Shown one piece after another: positions 16,301 through 27,253 of a stretch of DNA of 50,441 nucleotides; within the stretch, counting starts at the first letter, position 1, and each line of letters starts with the position of its first letter. The translations under genes were made by a program, and so were the position numbers. Below the pieces are notes generated by a model. That model was not told the DNA's origin, searched no databases, and worked only from the letters and a program-made list of their open reading frames with translations. The stretch lies in assembly GCA_946482495.1 (NCBI GenBank), contig CAMLRV010000001.1, positions 1 to 50,441 on the forward strand. Reading direction: 5' to 3'. Source of the DNA: an uncultured Flavobacteriia bacterium. Its GTDB lineage: Bacteria > Bacteroidota > Bacteroidia > Flavobacteriales > Flavobacteriaceae.

Positions 16301-18797
16301 CGTTAGAGACGCCGCATTTCCTGGTGGAACTGTAAATATGAATTCAGGTGGAGATCAAATCTTCTTTATGCAAGGCGGTTCTTGGACAAATCCAGGTGCG
16401 GCAAATGATGCTACTTACACACCAGGTGTAATGTTATATGGTTTCAATGTGAATACTTCATGGACTAGCGGAATCAATAACTCACAAAATTCAGGATTAC
16501 CAATTGAATTAAGATGTTTTAGCTTAATGCCAGGAAGTGCACAAGACTTTTTAGAATATACAGGGCCAACTACTCCTGCAGATAAATTAGATTGGATTGC
16601 TAGATTAAATAATCCAGCTAATTGGACAAATAGAGCATCTTGTGCAGGTTACACGAGTACACATGTTGGGCAAACATATTCTGTTACTACAGGTGGTACA
16701 TTTGTAGACGGAGTTTGGACTGGTGCAAGAAGTACAGACTGGTTTGATTGTTCAAACTGGCAAACATTAAAAGTTCCAGATCAAACAATTAATGTAGATA
16801 TAAATGCAACATCCGCACAAAGAAACGCAGTTATTGATGTAGTTGCTAACGCTTCAAATGCAACACTTTATTCGAATATTGCTAAATCTAATAATATTTC
16901 AATTACTGATAAAATTTTACAAATTGAAGGAAATACGAATAACCGTTTAGACGTTTATGGAAATTTAGTTTTAGATGGAACTGGAGCTATTGATATGGAT
17001 GATACAACTCCAACAACTGACGGAACTATTAATTTATACGGGAATTGGACGAATAATATCGGGAACATAGCATTTTCTGAAGGAAATGGAACTGTTAATT
17101 TTACTGGAGCAACTCCACAAATAATTAATAACGTTACACCTGAAGGGACTGAATCATTTGGAAATGTGATTTTGAATAATAATTTCGATACAAGCGTGTC
17201 TAATAATATTATTGCAAACGGTAATTTAACAGTTAATGCAACAAAAACATTAACAGTTGCATCAAATAATTATGCTCAGGTACAAAATAACGTAACAAAC
17301 AATGGAACTTTTATAGTTCAAAATAATGGTTCTTTAGTTCAAGTGAGTGATTCAGGTGTAAATACTGGAAACATTCAATACAACAGAACTGCAAATGTTA
17401 GAAGACAAGATTATGTATATTGGTCTTCTCCAGTTGCTAATTTTGCTAGTAGTGCTGTTTCGCCAGGAACGAATTTAGGTTACCAATTCAAATGGTTGCC
17501 AACTACTGCTGGGATTAATAACTTCGGGAATTGGACCAATGCCAATGAAACAATGGTTTTAGGTAAAGGTTATATTGTTAGAGGTCCAGATTCATTTTCA
17601 ATTTCTTCTTTTGCAAATCACAATGCAACACTTACAGGTGTGCCTAATAATGGTGTAGTAACAATTCCAATTAGCAGAGGAACTTATGATGGTCCAAATT
17701 ATTCAACCGGAGTATCTTCAACACTTGGGACTAAAGATGACGATAACTGGAATTTAGTTGGAAATCCATATCCTTCATCAATTCACGCCATTAACTTCTT
17801 AACGTTAAATACAAATATTGATGGATTTGTGAATGTTTGGACACATGGTACTTTACCAGCAAATACAATTGCTGATCCATTTTATAGTGATTACGCCTAC
17901 AATTACACACCTACAGATTATATTACGTATAATGCATCTGGAGCTTCAAGTGGAGCAGGTGTTTTCAACGGAAGAATTGCTGCTGGTCAAGGATTTTTTG
18001 TTTCTATGCTACACACTTCTGCTGCCACAACAGAGAATTTAACTTTCAATAATTCATTGAGAAGTAGAACGTATAATAATAGCCAATTTTTTAGAAATTC
18101 AGCTAATAATGTAGTGTCTGATGATTTAGAAAGAAACAGAATTTGGTTGGATTTAGTTTCGTCTTCTGGAAATAGTGTAAGATCATTAATCGGATATATT
18201 GAAGGAGCAACAGATGAAAAAGACAGGTTATTTGATGCCTTCTCTAATGAAAAATTATCATTCAACATTTTCTCATTAATTGAAGAAAAACCGATGTTAA
18301 TTCAAGGTAGAAAACTTCCATTTAATAAATATGATTTGGTTAATATTGGAGTAGCTATTCCTCAAGATGGCTCATACAAAATTGCAATTAACTCTGTGGA
18401 TGGTTTGTTTTCAAATGAAAACCAAGATATCTATTTAGAAGATAAATTGTTAAATGTAATTTACGATTTAAGAGCTGCGCCATATACATTTATGGCTTCA
18501 AAAGGTGTTATTACAAACCGATTCACAATTCGCTATACAAACGGAGTTTTAGCTAACGATACTTTCGATGCTAATGATGATGTAGTAGTGGTTTCAAACC
18601 AAGAACTAAGCGTACAATCAACTAAAGAAAAAATTGCAAATGTTGTGGTTTATGATGTGTTAGGAAGAAAATTATATGAAAGTAAAGAGGTTAATGCAAA
18701 CCATTTTAATTTACCTATAAATAAACGTAATGCGCCTTTGTTTATTGAAATTGGTTTAGAAAACGGAGTTAAAATTACTAGAAAAACAGTTTTTTAA
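13347..18797 (+). CDS. Giant secreted multi-domain protein with T9SS sorting domain
   Basis: 1816 residues. A signal peptide (about 1-19, ending GWGQ) is followed by a beta-rich N-terminal domain, fibronectin-III-like segments (about 240-480), a choice-of-anchor-D-like domain (about 483-606, [14 protein letters not shown] style), further beta repeats, a domain at about 890-1130 with [25 protein letters not shown] pattern, and then a module shared with the two proteases downstream (about 1330-1740: [40 protein letters not shown]). The last 75 residues, with [13 protein letters not shown], form a type A T9SS sorting domain, so the protein should be exported and held at the cell surface or released. 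No catalytic motif is seen. Adhesin or matrix role is inference. Confidence 0.85.
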   Translation: MKFRLLLLSFLFAATFGWGQFNIASGGTNYTQDFNTLTSGTWTDNSTLTGWYARTDLTSPISSYGANTGSTTTAGLYAFGVAGTNPLTDRGLGFAPSNAYTGASGTGKGYVGWRLKNNTGSTITSITVTWSGEQWRRDNAAAQTLSLFYQNAATVTALTGGTWTAAPSTFTSPQLSATTLTLDGNTAANRTANISVVITVNIPAGEEIMLRWEDLNDSGNDHFLAVDDVTVNATISTCTQPTTQASAVTTNGETLDGFNVNWTAGNGNGTMIVVKPSASGTTAPVSGTAYTANLAWTSAGQIDTNNRVIFRGAGTTSGTITGLTAGSQYSVFAYEYNSTGDCYKTPAATGTGYTMSLEPTAHAATFTCTTISGTQINLSFPSRATIPNARAYIILQKIGSAPTGVPTDGVNYAPGAIIGDATVVGSTALDGTETSYSVTGLTAGNTYYFAIIPFNAYLSVAATINYYTSPTIPSTNCTTTLAPEINVQGGAGPTSIVDGDVTPSATDGTNFGTTIVSGTSTTQTFTIQNTGSSALNLTSGSPYVTISGANAADFTVTTIPSNSIASGGSTTFVITFTPSALGVRNATLTINNNDSDEGMYDFAIQGTCTASSASDIISVGGSSPATISSTVNDAAPLTSSTGVQVWQFTVRDGGGASDADNLPTILTSLTLAQAAGNSVGTWSDGITTVALFDGTTFIATGTVTTNQIQFTGLNINVADGTNKTLTLRMSLKCPLGADAFDNEDFVFSLSNANAIFSASGSGKAAFTAQTSTNGNNVINVVATKLTFTTQPNTTGVNNPMSNVVVAATDACANKDLDYTANISVTSTGNMTGSPLVIAATAGVATFTNITHTVTGTGLTLNATSGALTSATSSLFNITVVTAFTPGDFAVIGLNSNITCYPGGYSAGDDEISFMTFKDIENGTVFYITDNGYEKVAGSGKWGDTEGTYRITRTGGTVPAGTILTWRMLNSGGPVEFVSPDANWTAVRDAAFPGGTVNMNSGGDQIFFMQGGSWTNPGAANDATYTPGVMLYGFNVNTSWTSGINNSQNSGLPIELRCFSLMPGSAQDFLEYTGPTTPADKLDWIARLNNPANWTNRASCAGYTSTHVGQTYSVTTGGTFVDGVWTGARSTDWFDCSNWQTLKVPDQTINVDINATSAQRNAVIDVVANASNATLYSNIAKSNNISITDKILQIEGNTNNRLDVYGNLVLDGTGAIDMDDTTPTTDGTINLYGNWTNNIGNIAFSEGNGTVNFTGATPQIINNVTPEGTESFGNVILNNNFDTSVSNNIIANGNLTVNATKTLTVASNNYAQVQNNVTNNGTFIVQNNGSLVQVSDSGVNTGNIQYNRTANVRRQDYVYWSSPVANFASSAVSPGTNLGYQFKWLPTTAGINNFGNWTNANETMVLGKGYIVRGPDSFSISSFANHNATLTGVPNNGVVTIPISRGTYDGPNYSTGVSSTLGTKDDDNWNLVGNPYPSSIHAINFLTLNTNIDGFVNVWTHGTLPANTIADPFYSDYAYNYTPTDYITYNASGASSGAGVFNGRIAAGQGFFVSMLHTSAATTENLTFNNSLRSRTYNNSQFFRNSANNVVSDDLERNRIWLDLVSSSGNSVRSLIGYIEGATDEKDRLFDAFSNEKLSFNIFSLIEEKPMLIQGRKLPFNKYDLVNIGVAIPQDGSYKIAINSVDGLFSNENQDIYLEDKLLNVIYDLRAAPYTFMASKGVITNRFTIRYTNGVLANDTFDANDDVVVVSNQELSVQSTKEKIANVVVYDVLGRKLYESKEVNANHFNLPINKRNAPLFIEIGLENGVKITRKTVF

Positions 18798-18821
18798 TTA
18801 AATAAACTTCAAATAATTAAC

Positions 18822-18852
18822 AAAAAAGGGCAGTTTTTACTGCTCTTTTTTT
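18822..18852 (+). terminator. Terminator after the 1816-aa protein gene
   Basis: A 12-bp stem AAAAAAGGGCAG / CTGCTCTTTTTT (one G-T pair) with a 6-base loop, ending in a T tract. The T tract runs directly into the -33 TTTG of the next promoter. Confidence 0.8.
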
Positions 18853-18881
18853 GCTTTTATAAGAAAAATTTCATAAGTTTG
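18850..18881 (+). promoter_or_regulatory. Promoter of the first metalloprotease gene
   Basis: TTTG (18850-18853), a 20-base spacer and TAAGTTTG (18874-18881), a full consensus match. The bases after it (GTAACTCATCC) resemble those after the promoter of the second copy (GTTACTTAACCC). Confidence 0.75.
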
Positions 18882-18906
18882 GTAACTCATCCTAAATTAA
18901 CAAGAA

Positions 18907-21900
18907 ATGAAAAAAATATTACTTTTTTTGTTTGTAATTTTTTCTTCAGTTTCATTTTCTCAAAAAAAAGAAAGTTGGTCTGAAGTAGATAGATTAAATG
19001 TTAATCCTTCAGAAAAAATTAGAAGATCTATATTGCCTACAGATTACAAATTATTTAAATTTGATTACGAAACATTTGTACAAAAACTAGTAAATGTACC
19101 GCAAAGGGATACTTTTTTTGGAGTTTCAAATGTAATTGTTTCCATTCCACATCCAAATGGAGAAATTGTGGATTACAGAATACTTGAAGCTTCAACGTTT
19201 GAACCTAGTTTACAAGATAGATTCCCTGAAATTCGATCATTTGTTGGACAAGGAGTGAAAAATGCTGGTGATGTTATTCGCTTCAGTGTTTCTCCATATA
19301 ATGGGCTAAGTGCAATTATTCGTTCTGTTGATTCAAAGGAAACGTATATCATTGACCCTTTTTCAATGGATTATAAAACGTTTATCGTTTTTGAAAAATC
19401 GAAATCATCAAAGCAAGCAGGATTTATTTGTTCAACGGAAGATGCTGTTAAAGAATTCGGACCAGTTGTTGATAAATCTGGAAATAGTATTTTAAATAAT
19501 GCCGATGATGCTAAATTAAGAAGATTTAGATTAGCACTTTCTTGTACAGCCGAGTATGCAAATTATTTTGGTGCCACGAGTTCTGCTCAAGTTGCACTTG
19601 TAAATGCTGCCTTTAATGCTACAATGACAAGAGTAAACGGAACTTTTGAATTAGATTTTAACGCAACTATGCAAATAATTGCAACAAATAATAATGTTAT
19701 TTATTATAATGCAGCATCTGATCCTTACTCACCCGCTGCAAATATGGGTAACTGGAATTCTGAATTGCAAGCTACACTAACATCAGTTATAACAGAAGCT
19801 AATTACGATATTGGTCATTTATTTGGCGCAACTGGTGGAGGTGGTAATGCAGGTTGTATTGGTTGTGTTTGTGTAAATGGTCAAAAAGGAAGTGGTATCA
19901 CTTCACCTGCAGACGCTATACCACAAGGAGATAATTTTGATATTGATTATGTTGCACATGAAATGGGACATCAATTTGGTGGAAATCATACTTGGACATT
20001 TGGTGGTAACGAAGCGACGATTGCGCAAGTTGAGCCAGGTTCGGGGATAACTATTATGGGATATGCAGGGATTACGGGAGCAACAGATGTTGCTGCACAT
20101 TCAATTCCTATTTTTCATGCGGTTTCGATTGAACAAATTACAAATAATATTAAAGGGAAAGCTTGTCCAACGATTGTAAATATTAGTAATGCAGTTCCTG
20201 TACCATCAGCTTCTGCAACGAAAACTTTACCAATTGGAACTGCATTTAAAATGTCTGGTACCGGAACTGATGCAAATGCTGGTGATATTTTATCTTATTG
20301 TTGGGAACAAATGGATGATAATAATGCTGCTACAACTTATCCTTCAACCACAGCAACTACTGGTGTGGCCTTTCGTTCTTATATGCCAGAAAATGCAGGA
20401 ACCCGATATTTCCCAAGATTAGTAGATCATTTAGCAAATGGAGTAAATGGAAATCAATGGGAAAAAGTTCCAGGTGTTGCAAGAACAGTCAACTTTAGAT
20501 TTACTGTTAGAGACAACAGACCAGGAGGAGCAAATAACGAAAGTGTAAATACAGTTGTTACTTTTGACGCAACTAAAGGACCACTTACTGTAACTTCTCA
20601 AAATACTACTGGAATTAATTATACGCAAGGTTCAACACAAACAGTTACTTGGACTGTTAACAACACCAACACAATGACAGGTGCTGCTAATGTGAATATT
20701 AAATTATCAACAGACGGTGGATTAACATATCCAATAACTTTATTGGCTAACACACCAAACGATGGAACGCAAACCGTTACTATTCCTAATGTTTTCGCCC
20801 CTTATTGTAGAATTTTAGTTGAACCAACAGCTAATGATTTTTATGCTATTAATACTACAACTTTTGCAATTGGTTATAGTGTTTCTACAGTTTGTAATTC
20901 TTATTCGGCAACTCCTGCCGGAGCAATCCCTCAAGGAAGTTATGCAGGTTGGTCAATTAATATACCTGATAGCTTTATTATTACTGATGCCAATATAACT
21001 ACTGGTATAACACACCCACGTAGAAATCAAGTATATACTTTTGTAAGAAGTCCTCAAAATGTGGATGTGAATTTATTTCAAGGAGGATCATGTGGTAATC
21101 CAATCACAAATTTAAATGGACTTTTTGATGATGAATCTGCTAATGCACCAGCATGTGGAGCTACAAATAATTTTGGTAATATGAGGCCAATTCAATCTTT
21201 AACAGGATTTGATGGTTTAAATTCTTTAGGAACTTGGATTTTTGCGGCAGCAGATGCCACATCAGATGCAAGAACAGGTACTGTGGATAGTTTTACAATT
21301 AACTTATGTTATGCTCAAGTGGTTGAAACGCCAGTTGCTTGTGGTACAATTACTTCTACTTGGAATGGAACATCTTGGTCAAACGGTGTGCCGTTAAGAA
21401 ATGTAGCTGCTATTTTTGCAGGGAATTATACTTCTACTGCCGATTTGGATGCTTGTTCAGTGACAGTAAATACAGGAGCTAATGTTATTATTGCTGCAGG
21501 TCATACTTTAACAGTTGGAGGTAGTGTTACTGTAAATGGAACAGGAACATTAACAATAAATAATAACGCAGCTTTAAAACAAATTGATGGTAATGCTGTA
21601 AATACGGGTAATATCATTGTGAAAAGAGATTCAGCTGGAATGGTTCGTTTAGATTATACAGCATGGTCTTCTCCTGTTTCTGGACAACAGTTACAAGCTT
21701 TCTCACCAAATACAATTTCTACTCGTTTTTATGAATATTTATATACTGGAACTACAACTCCTACTGCATATCAAACAGTAAATGCAACTACAAATTTCCT
21801 TAAAGGGAAAGGATATATGATTAGAGCAGCTAATGATTGGCCAGTTACTTCAACTGTGTTTAATGGTCAATTTACAGGAGTGCCTTTTAATGGCGATGTA

Positions 21901-22929
21901 ATTATGAGTTTAGGGCAAGGGTTTAATTTATTAGGAAATCCTTATGCGTCACCAATGAATGCTACAAAATTCTTAGATGATAATCCATCTACTGTTGGTG
22001 CTTTATACTTCTGGACACATACTGTTCCTGCAAGTGGTGGTGTTTATCCAGTAAATAATTATGCTTCATTTACTAAATTGGGAGGAACAGCTTCTGCAGC
22101 TGGTGGTGCCGTTCCAAACGGAACCATTCAAACAGGTCAAGGTTTCTTTGTGAGGGCTTTTGATTTTGGAACAGCTAAATTTACCAACTACCAAAGAGTT
22201 AATGCTTCTGTGAGTACACAATTTTTCAGAAATGCATCAACTCCAGAAACTGCAAATTCATCTGAATCTCACCGTATTTGGTTAAACTTAAATGATAATT
22301 CAAATAATTATAACCAAATCTTAGTTGGGTATATCAACGGAGCAACTAATGGTGTAGATATGACAATTGATGGTGAAGTTTTAGATAAAGAGAACACCAT
22401 GTTATATAATATTATCAATGATTCGGAATATGTAATTCAAGGTAAAGGATTACCTTTTGCAGATACGGATGAAATTGCCTTAGGTTTAAAAGCTACTTCA
22501 GCTGGAACATATAATATCTCATTAGAAAATGTAGACGGATTGTTTGCAAATCAAAATGTTTATATCAAAGATAATGTGACTAATATTATTCACGATATCA
22601 AACAAAATCCATACGTGTTTACTACAACAGAGGGTGTTTTCAATGATAGATTTAAAGTAGTATTTGCAAATGCTGTTTTAGGAAACCCACCATTAGTTTC
22701 AGAAGAAAGTGTTTTAGTTTTCACACAAAATGATGAGTTAAAAATTAATGCGATTCAAGAAATTAAGTCAGTTGAAATTTTTGATGTATTAGGAAGAAAT
22801 ATTTATAACAATCAAAACGTAAATGAAAAAACGTTAAATATTTCATCTATTGCTAATAGAAATCAAGCTTTATTAGTGAAAGTAACATTTACTTCAGGAC
22901 AAACTGTTGCAAAGAAAGCAATTAAGTAA
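18907..22929 (+). CDS. Reprolysin-like secreted zinc metalloprotease, copy 1, with T9SS sorting domain
   Basis: 1340 residues. Signal peptide (about 1-18), a propeptide-like domain (about 30-190), then a metzincin catalytic domain whose zinc site is HEMGHQFGGNH (H351, E352, H355, H361) with a Met-turn TIMGYAGITG about 30 residues on. This follows HExxHxxGxNH of reprolysin-like (M12-type) peptidases. After a beta domain comes a P-proprotein/CUB-like region (about 680-800, HPRRNQVYTF, GLNSLGTWIF), the module shared with the neighbour genes (about 900-1260), and a type A sorting domain (VEIFDVLGRNIYN). Cysteine pairs such as CIGCVC lie just before the zinc site. Expected to digest extracellular protein. 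Confidence 0.92.
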   Translation: MKKILLFLFVIFSSVSFSQKKESWSEVDRLNVNPSEKIRRSILPTDYKLFKFDYETFVQKLVNVPQRDTFFGVSNVIVSIPHPNGEIVDYRILEASTFEPSLQDRFPEIRSFVGQGVKNAGDVIRFSVSPYNGLSAIIRSVDSKETYIIDPFSMDYKTFIVFEKSKSSKQAGFICSTEDAVKEFGPVVDKSGNSILNNADDAKLRRFRLALSCTAEYANYFGATSSAQVALVNAAFNATMTRVNGTFELDFNATMQIIATNNNVIYYNAASDPYSPAANMGNWNSELQATLTSVITEANYDIGHLFGATGGGGNAGCIGCVCVNGQKGSGITSPADAIPQGDNFDIDYVAHEMGHQFGGNHTWTFGGNEATIAQVEPGSGITIMGYAGITGATDVAAHSIPIFHAVSIEQITNNIKGKACPTIVNISNAVPVPSASATKTLPIGTAFKMSGTGTDANAGDILSYCWEQMDDNNAATTYPSTTATTGVAFRSYMPENAGTRYFPRLVDHLANGVNGNQWEKVPGVARTVNFRFTVRDNRPGGANNESVNTVVTFDATKGPLTVTSQNTTGINYTQGSTQTVTWTVNNTNTMTGAANVNIKLSTDGGLTYPITLLANTPNDGTQTVTIPNVFAPYCRILVEPTANDFYAINTTTFAIGYSVSTVCNSYSATPAGAIPQGSYAGWSINIPDSFIITDANITTGITHPRRNQVYTFVRSPQNVDVNLFQGGSCGNPITNLNGLFDDESANAPACGATNNFGNMRPIQSLTGFDGLNSLGTWIFAAADATSDARTGTVDSFTINLCYAQVVETPVACGTITSTWNGTSWSNGVPLRNVAAIFAGNYTSTADLDACSVTVNTGANVIIAAGHTLTVGGSVTVNGTGTLTINNNAALKQIDGNAVNTGNIIVKRDSAGMVRLDYTAWSSPVSGQQLQAFSPNTISTRFYEYLYTGTTTPTAYQTVNATTNFLKGKGYMIRAANDWPVTSTVFNGQFTGVPFNGDVIMSLGQGFNLLGNPYASPMNATKFLDDNPSTVGALYFWTHTVPASGGVYPVNNYASFTKLGGTASAAGGAVPNGTIQTGQGFFVRAFDFGTAKFTNYQRVNASVSTQFFRNASTPETANSSESHRIWLNLNDNSNNYNQILVGYINGATNGVDMTIDGEVLDKENTMLYNIINDSEYVIQGKGLPFADTDEIALGLKATSAGTYNISLENVDGLFANQNVYIKDNVTNIIHDIKQNPYVFTTTEGVFNDRFKVVFANAVLGNPPLVSEESVLVFTQNDELKINAIQEIKSVEIFDVLGRNIYNNQNVNEKTLNISSIANRNQALLVKVTFTSGQTVAKKAIK

Positions 22930-22950
22930 ATCTTTCTAAGTTTATAATTT

Positions 22951-22990
22951 AAATCTCGATTCTGATTTTTTTCGGAATCGAGATTTGTGT
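22951..22990 (+). terminator. Terminator after protease copy 1
   Basis: A 12-bp perfect stem AAATCTCGATTC / GAATCGAGATTT with a 12-base T-rich loop. The tail (GTGTTTTTGC) is only moderately T-rich. It is nearly identical to the hairpin at 27137 after copy 2. Confidence 0.75.
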
Positions 22991-23012
22991 TTTTGCACTT
23001 TATCTAACTTTT

Positions 23013-23043
23013 TTGCTATTTGTCGATTTTTTTTATACATTTG
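23013..23043 (+). promoter_or_regulatory. Promoter of the second metalloprotease gene
   Basis: TTG (23013-23015), a 20-base spacer and TACATTTG (23036-23043), full consensus and the same spacing as copy 1. Confidence 0.75.
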
Positions 23044-23070
23044 GTTACTTAACCCAAACTACTATAAATA

Positions 23071-26000
23071 ATGAAAAAGACTTTACCTTTTTTGTTAGTG
23101 TTTTTTTGTGTCTTAACATTTGGACAAACTAAAATAAACACTTGGACTGAAATTAATTCTGTTAAAGGAATTGAACCAGAAAGAATAATTAAACCCGCCC
23201 TGCCAAAAGAATTCAAAATATTTGAATTTAATTACAATGAGTTCATTAAAGATTTGGTAAATGTTCCACAGCGTGATAATTTTAATGGCGTTTCTAACGT
23301 AATAATTTCATTGCCAAATCCAAACGGTGAAATCGAACAATATAGAATTTTAGAAGCTTCTTCTTTTGAGCCTGAATTACAAGCTCAATTTCCTGAAATT
23401 AGATCATTTGCAGGACAAGGTGTAAAAAACCCAGGAAACATATTAAGATTCTCAATTTCACCTTATAATGGAATTAGCGCAACGATTCGTTCTACAAGTC
23501 AAGAAACAACTTATATTATTGATCCACTAACAAACGACTATAAAAAATTTATAGTTTTTGATAAAATCAAAAGTGAGGTGAATAAAGATTTTAAATGTAC
23601 TACAGATGAATCTGATGTGCGTGAATTTGGACCGATTTTATCAAAAAGTGGAAATTCTATTCTAAATAATGCAGACGATGGAATTTTAAGAAGATTTCAA
23701 TTGGCTTTATCTTGTACTGGAGAATATGCTGTGTATCATGGTGGCACTTTAGCAGCTGTTAACGCGGCTTTTAATGCGACTATGACTCGTGTTAATGCTT
23801 TGTTTGAATTGGATTTTAATGCCACAATGATTATCATTTCAAATAATAATAGTTTAATTTTCTTAAACGCTGCAACTGATCCTTATTCAACGGATGCAAG
23901 TTATAATACTGAAGTTCAAAATACAATAACTTCTTTAATTGGAAATGCAGGTTATGATGTTGGGCACTTGGTTTCTCAAGTTGGAAATAATGGAAATGCA
24001 GGTTGTATCACATGTGTTTGTAGAAATGATACGACTAGTACAACTGATACAAATAAAGGTAGTGGATTTACAACGTGTGTTACTCCAATTGGTGATAATT
24101 TTGATATCGATTTCGTAGCGCATGAAATGGGACATCAATTTGGAGCCAACCATACTTTTACTTTTAGTACAGAGAACAACACGGTTAATGTAGAACCAGG
24201 TTCAGGAGTAACAATTATGGGTTATGCGGGTATTACAGGTTCAACGGATGTGGCACCACACTCCATTCCAGTATTTCACGCGGCATCAATTCAACAAATC
24301 ACAAATGCAATCAAAACGTATACTTGTGATGATGAAATAGTTACAGGAAATGCGATTCCAGTACCTTCAGCTGTAGCCACAAAAACGTTGCCAAAAGGAA
24401 CCGCTTTTAAATTAATTGGAACGGCAACTGATGCCAACGCTTCAGATATTTTATCTTATTCTTGGGAACAAATTGATGACGCAACTACTGTAGGAACTGC
24501 TGCAGCAACTTTCCCTTCAACAACAGCTAGTATTGTTAATTTTAGATCATTTATGCCAAAAGCAACTGGTGTCAGAATGTTTCCTAAATTAGAAGATCAC
24601 TTAGCAAATGGATTAAATGGAAATAGATGGGAAATCGTACCCGCTCCAACGGCAGCAAATAGAGTGGTTAATTTTAGAATGACTGTTCGCGATAATAGAG
24701 CGGGAATGTCAACGAATGAAAGTGTGAATACTGCTGTTACTTTTGATTTTTCTAAAGGACCTTTTACCGTAACTTCTCAAAATACTGCAGGTTTAAGTTA
24801 TGCACAAGGTTCTTCTCAAACGGTTACATGGACAGTTAACAGTACTAATACAATGACTGGCGCAGCAAATGTGAACATCAAATTATCTACTGATGGCGGA
24901 CTTACTTATCCTACAACGTTATTGGCAAATACACCAAACGACGGAACTGAAGCTGTAACAATGCCAAATATATTAGCAACAAAATGTAGAATTTTAATTG
25001 AGCCAACAGGTAACGATTTTTATGCCATAAATACTAACAACTTTGCAATCGGTTATACGGTAACTGAAGTTTGTACGAATTATACCGTAACACCAAACTT
25101 TACAATTCCGGAATCAGAAGTTACAGTGGATGTGCCAATCACAGTAAATGATAACTATGAAATTACCGATGTAAATGTAACTACTTCTATCACTCACCCA
25201 AGAAGAAGTCAATTACGTGTAACTTTAAGAAAAGCTTCTCAAAGTGTTTATGATGAAAGATTCTTATTTAAAGGTGGAAGTTGTGGTAATGCAATAACAA
25301 ATTTAAATGGAACATTTGACGATGAATCTGCAACTGCCGCTGCCTGTGGTACTACAAATAACTTTGGAAACATGAAACCATACGATCCAATCACTTCTTT
25401 TGATGGATTAAATTGTAATGGTGTATGGTATTTAGGAATTAGAGACGCAACAGTTGATGCTAATGATGGAACTTTAGCTAGTTACACATTAACTATTTGT
25501 AGATATGATTATACATTAATTGGTGGAGCTTGCGGAACAACAACTTCAACTTGGAATGGAACTGCATGGTCTAATGGTGTGCCAACAAATAGTGTGGCTG
25601 CTAATTTTACAGGAAATTATACATCAACGGGCGACTTACAAGCTTGTTCTGCTACTATTGCAACAGGTGTTACAGTAACATTTAATGCAGGTCATACGTT
25701 TATTGTTGGTGATGCAGTAACTGTAAATGGAACAGGAAGTTTAGTCATCAACAATAACGCGGCATTACGTCAAACAGGTGAAAAAACCAATGTAGGTAAT
25801 ATCATTGTAAAACGTAATAGTGCTCCAATGGTTCGTTTAGATTATACAGCTTGGTCTTCTCCAGTTTCTGGACAACAATTACAAGCCTTCTCTCCGAATA
25901 CTTTATCAAACAGATTTTATCAATATTTATATACGGGTACAACTACACCAACAGCTTACCAATCTGTAACAGCAACAACAAACTTTATCAGTGGTAAAGG

Positions 26001-27117
26001 TTATATGATTCGAGCTGCTAATAATTGGCCTACTTCTGCAACAGTATTTAATGGTCAATTTACTGGTGTTCCAAATAATGGATACTATACTCAAAACACA
26101 GGAAAAGGATATAATTTATTAGGAAATCCTTATGCTTCACCTGTTGATGCTTCTAAATTTTTAACAGATAATTCTACTTTAGTTGGTGCCTTGTATTTTT
26201 GGACACATACTTCACCAGCAAGTGGAGGAGTTTATCCAGTTAATAATTTTGCATCGTACACCAATTTAGGAGGAACAGCTTCTGCAGCAGGTGGTGCTGT
26301 ACCAAATGGAATCATTCAAGTTGGACAAGGTTTTTACATTAATGCTTATGATTCTGGTTCGGCGAGTTTTAAAAATTCACAACGTGTAAATGCTTCTGCT
26401 TCAACACAGTTTTTTAGAACTTCTGAAAGTAATTCTGAGTCAAACGAAACCGAAAAACACAGAATATGGTTAAACTTAAACGACGCAACTAACAACTATA
26501 ACCAAATTTTAGTGGGTTATATAAATGGAGCTACAAATCAAGTTGATAATGCAATTGATGGTGAAGTTTTAGATAAAAGTAACACCATGTTATATAACAT
26601 AATCAATGATTCTGAATATGTTATTCAAGGTAAAGGATTACCTTTTGCAAATACTGATGAAATTGCTTTAGGTTTAAAAGCAACTACCGCTGGAACGTAT
26701 AACATTTCATTAGAAAATGTAGATGGATTATTTGTAAATCAAGAAGTGTTTATTAAAGACAATGTGACCAACACGATTCATGATATTAAACAATCACCTT
26801 ATGTTTTCACAACTGCTGATGGTGTATTTAATAACCGTTTCAAAGTAGTATTTACAAATGCAATATTATCAAATAATACATTTGTTTCTGATGAAAGTGT
26901 GGTAGTATTTACTCAAAATGAAGAATTAAAAATTACTGCTTCGCAAGAAATGGCAACAGTAGAAGTTTTTGACATGCTTGGAAGAACTATTTACAACAAT
27001 AATAAAGTTAACAATGCAACTTTAAGTATTGCATCAATTGCAAATAGAAATCAAGCCTTATTAGTAAAAATTACTTTAACTTCTGGTCAAACAATTATGA
27101 AAAAAGTAATTAAATAA
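23071..27117 (+). CDS. Reprolysin-like secreted zinc metalloprotease, copy 2, with T9SS sorting domain
   Basis: 1348 residues, a full-length paralogue of the gene before it. Signal peptide (about 1-18), propeptide, catalytic domain with HEMGHQFGANH at exactly the same residues (H351, E352, H355, H361) and Met-turn TIMGYAGITG, P-proprotein-like domain, shared C-terminal module and type A sorting domain (VEVFDMLGRTIYN). Differences cluster in the propeptide, the loop before the zinc site (CITCVC with a Thr/Ser-rich insertion) and the P domain, while the C-terminal 450 residues are nearly the same. This suggests altered substrate choice after duplication; that is inference. Confidence 0.92.
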   Translation: MKKTLPFLLVFFCVLTFGQTKINTWTEINSVKGIEPERIIKPALPKEFKIFEFNYNEFIKDLVNVPQRDNFNGVSNVIISLPNPNGEIEQYRILEASSFEPELQAQFPEIRSFAGQGVKNPGNILRFSISPYNGISATIRSTSQETTYIIDPLTNDYKKFIVFDKIKSEVNKDFKCTTDESDVREFGPILSKSGNSILNNADDGILRRFQLALSCTGEYAVYHGGTLAAVNAAFNATMTRVNALFELDFNATMIIISNNNSLIFLNAATDPYSTDASYNTEVQNTITSLIGNAGYDVGHLVSQVGNNGNAGCITCVCRNDTTSTTDTNKGSGFTTCVTPIGDNFDIDFVAHEMGHQFGANHTFTFSTENNTVNVEPGSGVTIMGYAGITGSTDVAPHSIPVFHAASIQQITNAIKTYTCDDEIVTGNAIPVPSAVATKTLPKGTAFKLIGTATDANASDILSYSWEQIDDATTVGTAAATFPSTTASIVNFRSFMPKATGVRMFPKLEDHLANGLNGNRWEIVPAPTAANRVVNFRMTVRDNRAGMSTNESVNTAVTFDFSKGPFTVTSQNTAGLSYAQGSSQTVTWTVNSTNTMTGAANVNIKLSTDGGLTYPTTLLANTPNDGTEAVTMPNILATKCRILIEPTGNDFYAINTNNFAIGYTVTEVCTNYTVTPNFTIPESEVTVDVPITVNDNYEITDVNVTTSITHPRRSQLRVTLRKASQSVYDERFLFKGGSCGNAITNLNGTFDDESATAAACGTTNNFGNMKPYDPITSFDGLNCNGVWYLGIRDATVDANDGTLASYTLTICRYDYTLIGGACGTTTSTWNGTAWSNGVPTNSVAANFTGNYTSTGDLQACSATIATGVTVTFNAGHTFIVGDAVTVNGTGSLVINNNAALRQTGEKTNVGNIIVKRNSAPMVRLDYTAWSSPVSGQQLQAFSPNTLSNRFYQYLYTGTTTPTAYQSVTATTNFISGKGYMIRAANNWPTSATVFNGQFTGVPNNGYYTQNTGKGYNLLGNPYASPVDASKFLTDNSTLVGALYFWTHTSPASGGVYPVNNFASYTNLGGTASAAGGAVPNGIIQVGQGFYINAYDSGSASFKNSQRVNASASTQFFRTSESNSESNETEKHRIWLNLNDATNNYNQILVGYINGATNQVDNAIDGEVLDKSNTMLYNIINDSEYVIQGKGLPFANTDEIALGLKATTAGTYNISLENVDGLFVNQEVFIKDNVTNTIHDIKQSPYVFTTADGVFNNRFKVVFTNAILSNNTFVSDESVVVFTQNEELKITASQEMATVEVFDMLGRTIYNNNKVNNATLSIASIANRNQALLVKITLTSGQTIMKKVIK

Positions 27118-27136
27118 TTACAAGAAATTTAATTTT

Positions 27137-27177
27137 AAATCTCGATTCTGATGTTTTTCGGAATCGAGATTTTTTTT
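27137..27177 (+). terminator. Terminator after protease copy 2
   Basis: The same 12-bp stem AAATCTCGATTC / GAATCGAGATTT, here followed by an unbroken T tract. Near-identity to 22951-22986 shows that the duplication covered the 3' control region. Confidence 0.9.
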
Positions 27178-27200
27178 ATACTTAAATTTCTCTTAACAAT

Positions 27201-27231
27201 TTTTAAACTTCAATCGGAATAACTATCTTTG
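27201..27231 (+). promoter_or_regulatory. Promoter of the PfkB kinase gene
   Basis: TATCTTTG (27224-27231) matches TAnnTTTG; only TTTT is found at the -33 position (19-base spacer). The ATG is 22 bases downstream. Confidence 0.55.
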
Positions 27232-27253
27232 CGGCTTATTTAAAACGAAGAAA

